Below are positions 51,022 to 61,803 of a DNA stretch of 64,000 nt, piece by piece. The stretch spans positions 47,999,725 through 48,063,724 of the forward strand of contig OX439003.1 of assembly GCA_949316495.1 (NCBI GenBank), in the 5' to 3' direction. The DNA is from Amphiduros pacificus (taxonomy: Eukaryota; Annelida; Polychaeta; Phyllodocida; Hesionidae). The position numbers were made by a program, and so were the translations under genes. How positions within the stretch are numbered: the stretch's first letter is position 1; every line of letters begins with the position of its first letter. The notes under the pieces were generated by a model. That model did no database searches, was not told the DNA's origin, and saw only the letters and a program-made list of their open reading frames with translations.

Positions 51022-54000
51022 ATGGCTACACATGGATTGAAAGCCCCAGGTCCCCTGAAGTTGGAGGGGGATGCTCTGAACTGGAAGGAGTTCAAGAGAG
51101 CATGGGAATTCTACAGCAAGGCAAGTGGAGTGAGTGGGAAAACTGAAGACATACAATGTGCCACATTTCTCCACTGTGCTGGGATAGCAGCACAAACTGT
51201 ATTTGAAACATGGACAATGCCTGATGCTGAAAAGGACAAAATTGAGCCACTCATTGCCAGATTTGAGAGGTATTGTGAACCCCACCGGAATATTACCATG
51301 TTAAGGTACAAGTTTAATATCAGAGTGCAGAATCCAGCAGAATCAATTGATTCTTTCATCACAGATCTCCGCTTCCTCATGAGAGACTGTGAGTATGGGA
51401 CACTGGCGGATGAGCTATTGAGGGATAGGATTGTAGTTGGAGTAAACAACGACAAACTCCGGGACAAACTTTTCCAAACTGAAGTGTTAACTTTACAAAG
51501 GGCCATTACAACTTGCCAAATATTCGAGGTTTCCCAAAAGGAAATGGCAACATTGAAGGCAAGTCCTGACGTAGACTTTGTAAAGCAGAAAACGGACAGA
51601 TATGACAAAGGAGGTCAGAAAAGCCAGGGAAAGAAGCCCACAACACACATCAAATGTGTATTCTGCACGTATAATCATGCAAAAGGTGCCTGTCCCGCAT
51701 ACAGTAGAAAGTGCACAGCATGCGGGAAGCAGGGCCACTTCCAGAAATCTGAGAAATGCCGGAAGAAAGGAAAAAAGAAGATGTCAGTCGGAGAAGTGTC
51801 AGAGAACTATGGTGACAATGGTGCATGTGGGTATACACCACCATATGAAGACTTGTTCATTGGAGATTTGAATATAGATACTGTATATTCAAGGCCTCAG
51901 GAGTCATGGCTAGAGGAAATAGGTCTCAATGGTACCAAAGTTGTGGTAAAACTTGACTCAGGGGCTCAGGCTAACATATTACCTGTTGACATATTCAACA
52001 CATTGCCAAACACAAACTTGACTCAGTCTAAGGTAGGACTATCAGGGTTCACAGGAGATGTTGTGAAACCAATAGGGGAATCTGACATATTGATCAACCT
52101 GTCAAATGGGGTCACTACTAGGGCTAGGTTTCATGTGGTTGAGAAGGGTCGCCCCCTACTTTGCAAAAACCTCTGTGAGCAGTTGGGGTTAATCAAGAGA
52201 ATTCCAACTGAGAATGCCCAGATACAGGTAGTAACCAGAAAACCCATTAATGGTCCAGCTACAACTGAACCATTAAAGCCAAAGTCAGACCCGTCCCAGG
52301 TTAGTCCGTCCCAAGTTGGTCCATCCCAAGTTGGTCAGTCCTCAGTGAGTCAGTCCTCAGTGAGTCAGTCCTCAGTGAGTCAGTCCTCAGTGAGTCAGTC
52401 CTCAGTGAGTCAGTCCTCAGTGAGTCAGTCAAAATCACGTCCGTCCATGTCTGGTCCGTCGGTAGTCCCGTCGTACAGTAGGCATGCGAAACCGTATGAA
52501 GGTCAAGGTCAAGGTCAACAAGTGGAGCACAAGCCCAGTGCGCGTGCTATGGCGCTGATTGAAAAATACAAACACTTGTTTGAGGGACTTGGTCTTGTGA
52601 AAGGTCGTGAATACGATATCAAGTTGAAACCTGATTACATTGTGGTACAGAAACCGGCAAGAACTATTCCGCACAAAATCCGAGATGAGGTAAAAGCCGA
52701 GTTAGACCGGATGGAAAAGTTGGGCGTGATCGCGAAAGTGAATGAACCGACTGAATGGGTGAACGTGATGACGACCGCTAGAAAATCGAGTGGTGCGATT
52801 CGAATATGTTTGGATCCCAAGGATCTGAATGCCGCCATCATGCGACAACACTACCCGATGAAAACGATTGAGGAAGCGGTAGCTGACATACCTGACGCAA
52901 AGGTATTCAGTGTGGTAGATGCCACAAGCCGCTACTGGCAGTTACGATTGTCAGACAAGAGCTCCTACTACACCACGTTCAATAGTCCGTTCGGGCGTTA
53001 TCGCTATCTTCGCTTACCTTTTGGCATTTCGAGCGCTTCCGAGGTTTGGCAGGAGGTGATGGAAACCGAGTTTGGTGATTTGCCAGGTACGAAGATCATC
53101 GTGGATGATTTCCTGCTCGCTGGTCGAGACGATCCTCAGCACGATGACTACCTGGAGGCTCTGTTCATCCGAGCAGACGATCGTGGAATACGATTCAATC
53201 GACCAAAGTGCAAGTTCGGCACAAATCAAGCAAATTATGTAGGTCACACATTGACTGAGCATGGATTGGAGCCCAATCCAGATCGAGTGCGCGCAATCAC
53301 GAAAATGCCTCATCCAAGCAACAAGGATGAACTCGAAACTTTTTTGGGCATGATTGCGTACGTGGGCAAATTTATTCCAAATCTGTCCTCGGTGACCGCT
53401 CCGCTCCGTGAACTCAAAGAAGCTGGAGTTGCATGGAACTGGGAGCCGAAGCATGAACAGGCAGTTTTCGAGCTGAAACGTCTTATGACCAACCACCCTG
53501 TGTTGAGATTCTATGACAAAGACAAACCAGTGGTCTTGGCCACAGATGCGTCCAATCAAGGGTTGGGAGCTGTGATCCTTCAAGAAGGCCGACCAGTATC
53601 CTTCTCGTCTCGATGTCTGACCGCTGCCGAAAAAAATTATGCGACAATCGAGAAGGAAATGTGTGCGATTTTGCATGGATGCACAAAATTCCATGACTAT
53701 CTGTACGGTCACAGCACAACTGTGGAAACTGACCACAAACCATTGATTGGCATATTTGCGAAGGACATGAACAAGTTGAGTCCGAGACTAGAGCGCATGC
53801 GTATGAAGCTCTACAGATACGATCTGAATCTGGTATGGCGCCCAGGTAAGGAGATGGGTTTACCAGATGCGCTGAGTCGTGCCGTGCTGGACGATCCACC
53901 CCTGGAGGGTGAGCTTGATCAGGAAGAGATCAATTTGGTGACACAGTTGCCGATGACGTCAGAGAAGCTGACCAAATTCCGAGAAGCGACAGCATCTGAC

Positions 54001-55374
54001 CCGATCCTGCAGTTGCTGCAAAACACAGTGCTGCGAGGGTGGCCGGAGGACAAACACAGTGTGCCTCCTGAGTTACACCCATACTACAACTTCAGACATG
54101 AAATAGTGTATTGTGATGGTTTGTTATTTCGGGACAACCAGATCATAGTGCCGAGAAGCCTTCAGCGCGAGATGCTGAACCGGATACATGAGTCGCATCA
54201 GGGTATCGTGAAGTTGAAACGCCGTGCGAGAGCGGTACTGTTTTCGCCAGGTATGGGCAAGCAAGTTGAGGACATGGTGTCCCAGTGCCCAGTGTGTCAG
54301 CAATGCCGGAAGGCAATGCCAGCTGAGCCATTGATCAGTCATGAGATTCCGGATCGACCATGGGCAAAGATTGCCATGGATTTGTTTCAGTACAGTGGTC
54401 CATCATATTTGATCATGGTAGACTATTATTCCAAATTCCCAGAAGTTCTGCTGTTGCCTGATCAGAAAGGTCCCACCATTGTATTGGCATGCAAAGATGT
54501 GTTTGCCAGAGCCGGTACACCAGACCAAGTTGTTTCTGACAATGGGACACAGTTTACTGGTGAGCAATTTCAGAAATTTTCAAAAGAATGGGAGTTTGAA
54601 CTGGTGACCAGTAGTCCGGGGTTTGCTCAGTCCAATGGGCAAATTGAAAAGACTGTACAAACAGTAAAAAATCTGTTGAAAAAAGCAGAAATGGCTGGAA
54701 CAGATCCATATCAAGCTCTGCTTGAATACCGGAATACGCCTTTAGATGGTACTGATGGGTATTCTCCCAGTGAGATGCTCAACAGTAGACTGCTGAAGTC
54801 GCGCATTCCTACAAATGTGCATTTGTTGAAACCACACCTTGTACCCCCCATGCAGAAATATCTCAAAGCCCGCCAGGAAAAACAAAAGTATTACCATGAC
54901 AAAAAGGCAGGCAGGGAGCGACCCGATATGGACAAAGGGGAAAAGGTGAGATTCAAAAATCCTCATGGGAAATGGGAATATGGGGAAATTCAAAGGCAGG
55001 CAGAATTTCCTAGGTCATACCTTGTTCAAAATGAGGCAGGCAAGGAATACCGCAGAAATCGCAGACATCTGTTCCCAACTAAGGAGTTAGGACCACCACC
55101 CCCTATGGCAGAGAAATTTAATGGTCCACCCTTGGTACAGACTCGCCCCACTGGAGTTGGTTTTGGTAGTATCAGCAGGGTACCTCAAATGCCAGAACCA
55201 AATGTTCAGCCTGATACCACAGCTGGTCTGGAGGTATCAAAGCCTGTTACAAGCCCAGTGTTGCCTACTACAAGCAAAGGTTCAGATGTGAATGTATCAA
55301 ACCCAGTAACACCCAAGCATGTAACCACAAGGTCAGGGAGACAAGTAAAAGCTCCTGTGAGACTTGATTTGTAA
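51022..55374 (+). CDS. Gag-Pol polyprotein of the Gypsy element (1450 aa, single frame)
   Basis: Order of parts: gag (about 1-190); zinc knuckles (about 212-250, CVFCTYNHAKGAC and CTACGKQGHF); aspartic protease (VVVKLDSGAQANILP, about 310); a Ser/Gln-rich tandem linker (SQSSV repeats, about 420-470); reverse transcriptase (FSVVDATSRYWQLRL, LPFGISSASEVWQ, IIVDDFLLAG, about 550-730); RNase H (VLATDASNQGLGAVI, about 835); integrase with an HH-CC finger (about 1055-1095) and a DDE core (AMDLFQYSG, VVSDNGTQFTG, NGQIEKTV, about 1120-1220); and a chromodomain-less C-terminus. Order RT-RH-IN defines Ty3/Gypsy. The copy looks whole. Confidence 0.96.
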   Translation: MATHGLKAPGPLKLEGDALNWKEFKRAWEFYSKASGVSGKTEDIQCATFLHCAGIAAQTVFETWTMPDAEKDKIEPLIARFERYCEPHRNITMLRYKFNIRVQNPAESIDSFITDLRFLMRDCEYGTLADELLRDRIVVGVNNDKLRDKLFQTEVLTLQRAITTCQIFEVSQKEMATLKASPDVDFVKQKTDRYDKGGQKSQGKKPTTHIKCVFCTYNHAKGACPAYSRKCTACGKQGHFQKSEKCRKKGKKKMSVGEVSENYGDNGACGYTPPYEDLFIGDLNIDTVYSRPQESWLEEIGLNGTKVVVKLDSGAQANILPVDIFNTLPNTNLTQSKVGLSGFTGDVVKPIGESDILINLSNGVTTRARFHVVEKGRPLLCKNLCEQLGLIKRIPTENAQIQVVTRKPINGPATTEPLKPKSDPSQVSPSQVGPSQVGQSSVSQSSVSQSSVSQSSVSQSSVSQSSVSQSKSRPSMSGPSVVPSYSRHAKPYEGQGQGQQVEHKPSARAMALIEKYKHLFEGLGLVKGREYDIKLKPDYIVVQKPARTIPHKIRDEVKAELDRMEKLGVIAKVNEPTEWVNVMTTARKSSGAIRICLDPKDLNAAIMRQHYPMKTIEEAVADIPDAKVFSVVDATSRYWQLRLSDKSSYYTTFNSPFGRYRYLRLPFGISSASEVWQEVMETEFGDLPGTKIIVDDFLLAGRDDPQHDDYLEALFIRADDRGIRFNRPKCKFGTNQANYVGHTLTEHGLEPNPDRVRAITKMPHPSNKDELETFLGMIAYVGKFIPNLSSVTAPLRELKEAGVAWNWEPKHEQAVFELKRLMTNHPVLRFYDKDKPVVLATDASNQGLGAVILQEGRPVSFSSRCLTAAEKNYATIEKEMCAILHGCTKFHDYLYGHSTTVETDHKPLIGIFAKDMNKLSPRLERMRMKLYRYDLNLVWRPGKEMGLPDALSRAVLDDPPLEGELDQEEINLVTQLPMTSEKLTKFREATASDPILQLLQNTVLRGWPEDKHSVPPELHPYYNFRHEIVYCDGLLFRDNQIIVPRSLQREMLNRIHESHQGIVKLKRRARAVLFSPGMGKQVEDMVSQCPVCQQCRKAMPAEPLISHEIPDRPWAKIAMDLFQYSGPSYLIMVDYYSKFPEVLLLPDQKGPTIVLACKDVFARAGTPDQVVSDNGTQFTGEQFQKFSKEWEFELVTSSPGFAQSNGQIEKTVQTVKNLLKKAEMAGTDPYQALLEYRNTPLDGTDGYSPSEMLNSRLLKSRIPTNVHLLKPHLVPPMQKYLKARQEKQKYYHDKKAGRERPDMDKGEKVRFKNPHGKWEYGEIQRQAEFPRSYLVQNEAGKEYRRNRRHLFPTKELGPPPPMAEKFNGPPLVQTRPTGVGFGSISRVPQMPEPNVQPDTTAGLEVSKPVTSPVLPTTSKGSDVNVSNPVTPKHVTTRSGRQVKAPVRLDL
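52275..52432. repeat. 15-bp coding tandem repeat in the Gypsy protease-RT linker
   Basis: Units of TCAGTGAGTCAGTCC encode repeated SVSQS. Earlier degenerate units (GTCCCAAGTTGGTCC) encode SQVGP. It lies between protease and RT. Confidence 0.93.
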
Positions 55375-55866
55375 GCATATGATATTGTCATAACTTGAGA
55401 TATTACACAAGTATTGTATTAGTTGAGTAGTTATTAGTATATTCTTATATCACATGTGCTCATTTGTATGTAACAATGTATATTGTTTATTGCTGACAAT
55501 TTTAAATGTGTATTGATGACATTGTGGACAAATGATAACTAGCCAGACATAGTTTATCATAAAGTTTGTCATATTGTTAATGGTAACTAGCAAGTCATAG
55601 TTCACTATTCAATATGTGTATTATCAACATTGAATTACATGTATAATTGTTTGATTATAAATGTAACTGTTAGTTATGGATGACTATTGTGTCTAAAAAA
55701 GTGTATTGTCATGAGCGTATGAGTGACCCGGGTGTGTGCATGTTAAATGTAATTTTTTGTGTATTGAAAGTTTGAAAATGACTATGTAAAATTTCATGTA
55801 AGGTTTAAAGTGAAATTTAAATTACTTCTGTCAACTAAAGAAAGGGACATTAGTTAAAGGGGGAGA

Positions 55867-56040
55867 TGTAGAATATAGTACATGCAATACTGTCCTCTGG
55901 TGGACATAACAGAACCGCCACTAGGTGACACTGTAGAATAGAACAAATAAAACGTTCAATATGGCTTCCTACTGCTAGACATGCTGTTGAGTCATTTTGT
56001 CTCATATTTGTACTTATGTAGCCTTCCCACAGACATTACA
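55867..56040 (+). repeat. Right LTR of the Gypsy element
   Basis: 174 bases, preceded by the purine tract and followed by the ATGTC target duplication. Confidence 0.96.
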
Positions 56041-56045
56041 ATGTC

Positions 56046-57069
56046 TTTCCTTTTTCTGTTTACTCCTTGATGATCTCGATTTTAGCTCCCGTAGCGCCCT
56101 TCAGGCAATGAGTGGAGAAAACACTTTTGCCGTTTATATTACCGGCAGCATCACCAGACACAAAGCACAAATTGTCTTTATTATCCCTGTTCTTCTTCAC
56201 AAAAGAGGAAGAAGAGGAGGAAGTAGAAGACGTGGTTTGACAGGATGCCCTACTCCTTCTCTTGGACACCGAGGAGGACTTGTCTTCATCAGGCAGACGC
56301 GTTGCTGACGATGGCTTATCAGTTGGGGCGACCTTCTCCGGGATCGTCAAGGAGATAATAGAAATCAGAGAAATCGTGCTATCCAGTAGAGACCCGTCTG
56401 CCTTGAGCGAAGCGTTAAGTGAGTAATCAAAGATAGAAATGTTCACAAAACCATGCCCACTCTGGATGTGATTGGACAGTTGGCTGCAGACGATGAGCCA
56501 ATTTCTTTGGCAGGTGGCATCAGTGGGTGGTGGAAGTGAAAGGACAGCTACAATAGGCCGGATTTCGGCCATGTCTGGCAGAATCAGGATGTGGTCAGCA
56601 GCCAGGACCCTGTCAGAGCAGTGTGCTATGAAGTGTAAGTTCTCAGCATTAGATTTTAGCTGGCAATTGGAACGAGTCAATCCTGAGGAGATTTTGTCCT
56701 GGCGGCCATCCTTGGGCAGGACGACTAGAAGGCTTGGCTTGGCCAGATTAGCTGCCACAGTTTTGGTTGCAGATGGAGTAGCACCAGGCTTCAGCAGGAA
56801 TGCTTGAATAACGGCATCCCTCTTACATGCACTCTGCAGCACCATCGCCAGCTCCGTCACCTGCTTATCAGTGCAAGCCGTTGCCAGCTCCACTTGACGG
56901 TGTCATCGACGGTGTCATTCAGTCTCGTCACCTCAGCATTGGTCACATCGGATGAAGCTACGAGCAGATCATATGAGGACTGGAGTACATCGAGCGCCAC
57001 ATCAACCATCAGCGAGAATGAGTGACATAGAGCATGTAACGGGTTTATAGCAGTGGGAGGAGCGGACAT
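56046..57069 (-). mobile_element. LINE, 5' part (ORF1), right of the Gypsy insertion
   Basis: Two minus-strand frames, 57069-56857 (starting MSAPPTAINPLHALCHSF) and 56893-56060 (277 codons), overlap and are probably one ORF1 split by a frameshift within the repeated CGGTGTCAT at about 56898-56925. The protein has a middle region with VVLPKDG and AVLSLPPPTDATCQRN, which may be a diverged esterase-like ORF1 domain, then a Ser-rich basic tail (SKRRSRASCQTTSSTSSSSSS). The ORF ends about 15 bases from the Gypsy target site. Strand and order match the endonuclease part at 50.5 kb. The LINE assignment rests on that context. Confidence 0.6.
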
Positions 57070-57319
57070 CCAGAAAGCACCCTGCAGAGCACTTTCAGTG
57101 ACATTTAATATTGGCTGTGTTCAACTTCACTAACTTCCTCATATTGTTGAGACAAATCAAATACATGATTTTTTTAGAAATACATCAGCTACTAAATGTT
57201 ATAACCCAATTGACTCTACATTCAATATATTTTTTATTATATCTTTTTTTAATAATTTCTATTCATGACTAATTTTCTCATATTTTTCAGGGAATATTTC
57301 TTCTTTTTCAGGTATTATT
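57070..57319. other. Short unannotated stretch
   Basis: AT-rich sequence upstream of the LINE ORF1; it may be the LINE 5' region. No other feature. Confidence 0.35.
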
Positions 57320-57950
57320 ATGATAAGTGCAACTTATTGCTGATTATTTTCTGAAATTAGATTAATATTCAATTTATCTAATACCTCAAAAATAAATGTG
57401 AGGTCAAATTAAAGTCTGTCAATTTGCCACTTTTGTAACCCTACCGATTTAAGCTATTTTAATCATTTTAGCTTCATAATAAATCTTGAAATTGACGGAC
57501 TTTTTTTTCAATTTCTTTCTAGTATTGATGTGTTTTTCTGTGCAGTATTCTATATATTTTCATAAACTAACCCCCAATAACCTGGCATTTTGATATTATT
57601 TCAAAAAAACTTTGTATTATTTTATTTTCCTCTGTTTTCCCTTCTAGCTTGACCACAAAACTATAAATTGCTCTCAAATTGTTAATTATGAACAGATTTT
57701 GATGAATAAGGACTCTACAAGCTCGTATTTGAAAGATGAAGATGATAGGATAATAAAACATGTAGATAATTTCGTGGAAATAGGCTTTTTATTTTCAAGG
57801 TCATTGAAAGGTCACTTCAAGGTCACTGACAATATTTGATCAAAATAGCCTAAGAAGGTTGACATTCGATCACATATCATTTGTGGATGTATTCTGAGTA
57901 GTAAAAAAGTTATATCCCTATGTCTGCCATTTCTAGTGATGAGTCCTCAT
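57320..57950. repeat. Dispersed repeat, copy 2
   Basis: Same orientation and order of landmarks as 17,640-18,262 (TTGAAATTGACGGACTT, GATTTTGATGAATAAGGACTCTA, AAAGGTCACTTCAAGGTCAC, CATATCATTTGTGGA). Moderately diverged. Confidence 0.75.
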
Positions 57951-58750
57951 ATCTTGGGTTGGTTATTCCACGTCAGGAACAGGAACACTAATGTCTCCAG
58001 AGCTTCTGCTGTGTGTCTGCAGAGCAGGACCAGTTACATCACGTGATGCCATAACTAGCATTTGTAGCAGAATAATGCTATTTCGTTTACCAAGTTCAAT
58101 CAGAGAATGAATACTGAAGGACTGAACAAGCTAATATCTATATTGTAAATCTCACATGGATTAATGAGATATATGGGTTGTTAATCTCTTGTTTTCTGAT
58201 TTCTAATAATAGAGTGTAATTTCTGTTCGGCTCATATATGTATATATACGGGTCAGTCTGTGCATTAGAAAAGCCAGACACGTTCTATATTTAAGAATAG
58301 TTTCAATAAAAATAGATAATATCATTGACCACTGTGTTTACCCAATATAGAAATAAGAGATATATTCCTGTGGGCTTTAGTCGTAGGTATATATTTGGTA
58401 CAAATACCAAAGAAAGGTATATATCCAGAAAGCCAGGTATGTAGCTGCTTGCAGTATGTATTTTCCAGTGGGCAACGCGTCACAACATGGGAAAATGGCT
58501 GGTAGTAGCCGCTTGTTTGTGTTTGCCTCCACCTTCGGAACAAGTCCGAAAAATCACTGTATGTTGCAGTTTTAGTATTAGATTGGTACTTAAAAGTCTG
58601 GAGGTAATTCCAGACACAGATAGTAAGCAGAATATGTAGAAAACATAGAGATATAAGGTATCAGACTCAAGCACACAGGTAGCCAGGAGTGGATACTCGT
58701 GAACACGAGCACAGACTACTGTGCAGAGTCAAATTCAATGACACTCACAA
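57951..58750. other. Unannotated region
   Basis: No gene recognised. Confidence 0.35.
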
Positions 58751-58751
58751 T

Positions 58752-59195
58752 ACAGCTGGAAACGTCACAAAGAGAGGAAACAGTGTGTTATTAATGATGA
58801 AAAAGAAAATATCGATATTAAGCATGGAGATCCTCAAGGCTCTGTGCTGGGTACCATTCTTTTAACTGCTTAAGAGAACCCCGTTCAGAAATCAGAGGTA
58901 CATTTGGACTAAAACATCACATGCATGCAGATGATACCCAGCTTTATATTACAATGGATCCAAGATCTGAGAATGAGACAAAGATGTCATGCGAGGAAAT
59001 CGAAGATTGCATAATGAAAGTGAAGAATTTTCTTCTGGAGAACAAACTCGAGATAAATGAAGGTAAAACTGAAATGATAGTTTGCGGAAAAAATTCCCAT
59101 TTTAAAAATGGTACGATACCACCAGAAATTAAAGTAGGTAACGCAATTATTACAGATCTGGGTATAATATTTGATGGGGAATGTACATCATGAAA
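58752..59195 (+). mobile_element. LINE reverse transcriptase fragment
   Basis: WKRHKERKQCVIND leads into GDPQGSVLGTILL near 58830. After a frame change comes the catalytic MHADDTQLYITMDP (58921) and NKLEINEGKTEMIVCGK, with TDLGIIFDG before the end. These are RT palm motifs of CR1/L2-like LINEs. Truncated at both ends. Confidence 0.88.
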
Positions 59196-59659
59196 ACAGA
59201 TAAAATATATGTGTAAAAATGTTTTTTCTCAAGTGCCAGATTGTAAATAATTACACTCTATCGATATGAAGCATTCCCTCTGGTTTATATTATACTTATG
59301 TGTAATATGGATCACTTTTTTTTAGAATAGTATTTCGGCAGATACAAAAGTCAGTCATCATTAACTCATTGTTGTGTTTGTATATGATGTGCAAATCGTT
59401 CGTATCAAAATAAATTTATGGACCAAATATTTCATTTCTGGCACTATCAGTAACATAATTAGAAATAATATGACAATTTTGCCCATGTCAAAATAAAATA
59501 AATAGCATTCAAATGATGAAATATCATAGTTGCTCCTCATAATATTTGTTACTTCAGGAAGTATGAGTAATAAGCAGATGTTTTTATGTCAATGTGTATA
59601 TATATTACTGCCTCTGTTGTGTTGTGTAATATTGTATTTTTCGGTTTTACAGTCTGTGC
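59196..59659. other. 5' flank of the VWC-like gene
   Basis: A TATATATA near 59598-59606 lies about 55 bases before the first in-frame ATG and could be a TATA element. No other feature. Confidence 0.35.
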
Positions 59660-61803
59660 ATGGATGTTAACAGTATCCTTCAAAAAATGGAGAAAAAATG
59701 TGCAGTATTGCTGGTTTTGATCTTTGAGCTAGGTATGTATGAATATTCCTTATTAAATAGCTCTTCTCAGGTTAACATGCATGGATAATGAAGAAAGCAT
59801 AATTATTATGTGATATTTGTTCTATGTGTTTTGATCATACGAGGAGACTACTATTGTATAGTTTTCTGAATGTACCTTTATCAGTGAGCAGGGTGTGTAG
59901 CAAGGACTACAAACTTGCCATGTGTGATTACAATGGGAGGTTCTATCGTCCCGGGGATTCTTATGATGCTGATGATGAATGCAACTCGTGTACCTGCTCC
60001 CAATATGGCGTCAGCATCTGCACCCAGATCCTGTGTGACAGGCTCCCACCTCTCAAGGTAACTAAATGTGTGATCTGTTGGCTCCTAAGATAATAGTCAC
60101 AGGTAGAGATATCATTAACCTATTGGCATGACAGAACAATAGGATCGTGTAAGATTTATCAGAAAGTAACCACAGTTATATTGGATATTGTTAACCTAAT
60201 ATTTATATATATATATATATATACATATGACTGGTTCACTTCAGACATGTGCATACCAAGGTGAAGTTTACACGGTGGGTTCAATATTCAGGGATGCCTG
60301 CAATGATTGTGAGTGCGTTGCTGAGGACCACGTGATATGTTCACACAAGGCTTGTAGCTGTGAACATAAGGGACGCAAATATGCCATAGGTAAGAATCCC
60401 TCAAATTACATGTTCTTAACAATTGCATACATTATCTGTGAAGATTGGGGTCATTGACAGGGATTTGAGAAACTTGTATATATTTGGTTCTGTAAAAGGC
60501 TATACATCTTCACTAGTCATCCACACTAGTCAAGGCCACGGGCCGTGGCACAGTTGGTTTGAGCGCCAGCTTACTAGTACCAGTTCCTCAGTGGTGATCC
60601 AAAGGTTGTGGATTCGATCCCCAGCCGTGCCGAGATTAAAATCATGATACAATTTCACATGAGCTGAGGCCTGTGCCAAAGGGTTAACCAATTGTCTTCG
60701 TAAATCTGTGACTGGGTGGGTTGTCATGTCAAGGATCTGCGACATGACAATTCAGTGAGGCAGCACTATATCTGCTACAAGTAGGTCTCATCACGAAATG
60801 ACTGAAATAATGTTGAAAGTGATGCAAAACCCCAAACAAACATATTTGTCATCCATACTTGTCATCTGTACTCGTCATCCGTACTTGTCATCCATACTAG
60901 TCATTCTTTCTAGTCATCCTTACTAGTTATCCTTATTTGTCCTGCATACTAGTCATACAAACTAGTCATCCATATTAGTCAGACATACTAGTCATCTGCA
61001 CTAGACCCCTGTACTAGTCATTTGAAGTTCTGCAGTTTAACTACCCCTCATGTGGTAATCTCTTCGGCATTTTATGATTATTGCCACAACTTTGCTGGGA
61101 TAAATTAGATGTACTGGCAATGAAGTGGAAAGTTCTTATACCAATTAACATGGTCTGCTCAGGAAAGTTATGAACCACACTGAAATGTGTACACCGAGTT
61201 TGCCTATGTACAGAGAGCACATTATGAGTTTGTGTTTGGAGTCTACGCCACTGTCAACATTATTTCAGTCATATCATGATAAGACTTTCTTGTACTAAGA
61301 TATAGCGCTGAGCCTCACTAAATTGCCAAGTCGCAGGTTAAAACTTCAGAAATTATTATGAATGCAATCTTGGTAAATTTGGCTCGTCATGGTTCTATTG
61401 TTGGTTCATTATTGTCTCAGATGTTTCATGGCCATTATTCTATTTATAATCATGACAAACGATTTGAAAAACGAAAATGTCGGCCTTGCAAATTAATATG
61501 AAAAGATTCTTTTCCACATTTCTTTGCCTTTTTGATGACAATCATCTTTTTATCTTATTGTCATGTTTTGTTTCAGGTGAGACTTTTATGGAGAGGTGTA
61601 GCATTTGCGTGTGTCTGCAGGGCGACGTGTCCTGTGGACAGAGGGAGTGCACGTGCACTGACGGTCACGCCTGGTACCGAGCAGGGCAAATCTTCCGGGC
61701 ACCGGACCTCTGCAACACTTGCGCATGCTCCCAGGATGGGACGGTCACGTGCACCGAAGATAAAGCATGTGATCAAAAAGTCCTTCCTGATATTACCAAT
61801 TAG
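59660..61803 (+). CDS. Secreted protein of four VWC-like cysteine modules (four exons, 205 aa)
   Basis: Exons: 59660-59732, 59885-60057, 60245-60389, 61577-61803. Introns are GT-AG with phases 1, 0, 1, and reading phase closes. A second in-frame Met at 59687 would give 196 residues and a cleaner signal peptide (MEKKCAVLLVLIFELG). The mature part has four repeats of the pattern C-x-Y/H-x-G-x-x-Y/F-x-x-G ... C-x-x-C-x-C ... C-x3-C: CDYNGRFYRPGD, CAYQGEVYTVGS, CEHKGRKYAIGE, and CTDGHAWYRAGQ. This is the chordin/VWC-like fold, often found in extracellular proteins that bind growth factors or other proteins. Residue content is Cys-rich with no membrane segment. Intron 3 carries a SINE. The start choice is uncertain; the family is fairly sure. 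Confidence 0.88.
60535..60845 (+). mobile_element. tRNA-derived SINE, full length, in intron 3 of the VWC-like gene
   Basis: Head with an A box (TGGCACAGTTGGTTTGAGCG) and a B box (GTGGATTCGATCCCC), body with GAGGCCTGTGCCAAAGGGTTAACC and TTGTCATGTCAAGGATCTGCG, and end GAAATGACTGAAATAATGTT with the tail CCCCAAACAAACA. Same family as the copy at 37.6 kb. Confidence 0.92.
60846..61022. repeat. About 12-15-bp minisatellite ACTAGTCATCCAT
   Basis: Some twelve degenerate copies of ACTWGTCATCC directly after the SINE tail in the same intron. The motif also appears once just before the SINE (CACTAGTCATCCACACTAGTC, about 60512), so the SINE seems to have landed in the minisatellite. Confidence 0.85.
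61240..61340 (-). mobile_element. SINE 3' fragment
   Basis: CACTGTCAACATTATTTCAGTCATATCATG and GCGCTGAGCCTCACTAAATTGCCAAGTCGCAGG match the far end of the SINE family. Diverged. Confidence 0.75.

Larger units (their letters stand above)
50804..56040 (+). mobile_element. Ty3/Gypsy LTR retrotransposon, looks whole (Mag/Steamer-like)
   Basis: Two 174-base LTRs (50804-50977 and 55867-56040) start TGTAG and end TTACA. They appear identical by eye, and the target duplication ATGTC is intact on both sides (50799-50803, 56041-56045). A primer-binding site TGGTGTCAGAAGTGG follows the left LTR, and a purine tract AAAGGGGGAGA precedes the right LTR. There is one uninterrupted gag-pol frame and no envelope. 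No break seen. Identical LTRs mean a very recent insertion. It sits in a LINE of opposite strand. Confidence 0.97.

Noticed and set aside
53014-53736. 240-codon minus-strand frame
   Set aside because: Antisense to the RT/RNase H part of the Gypsy element; no domain.
56060-56893. 277-codon frame as a host gene
   Set aside because: Strand, order and position next to the LINE endonuclease across the Gypsy insertion fit LINE ORF1 better.
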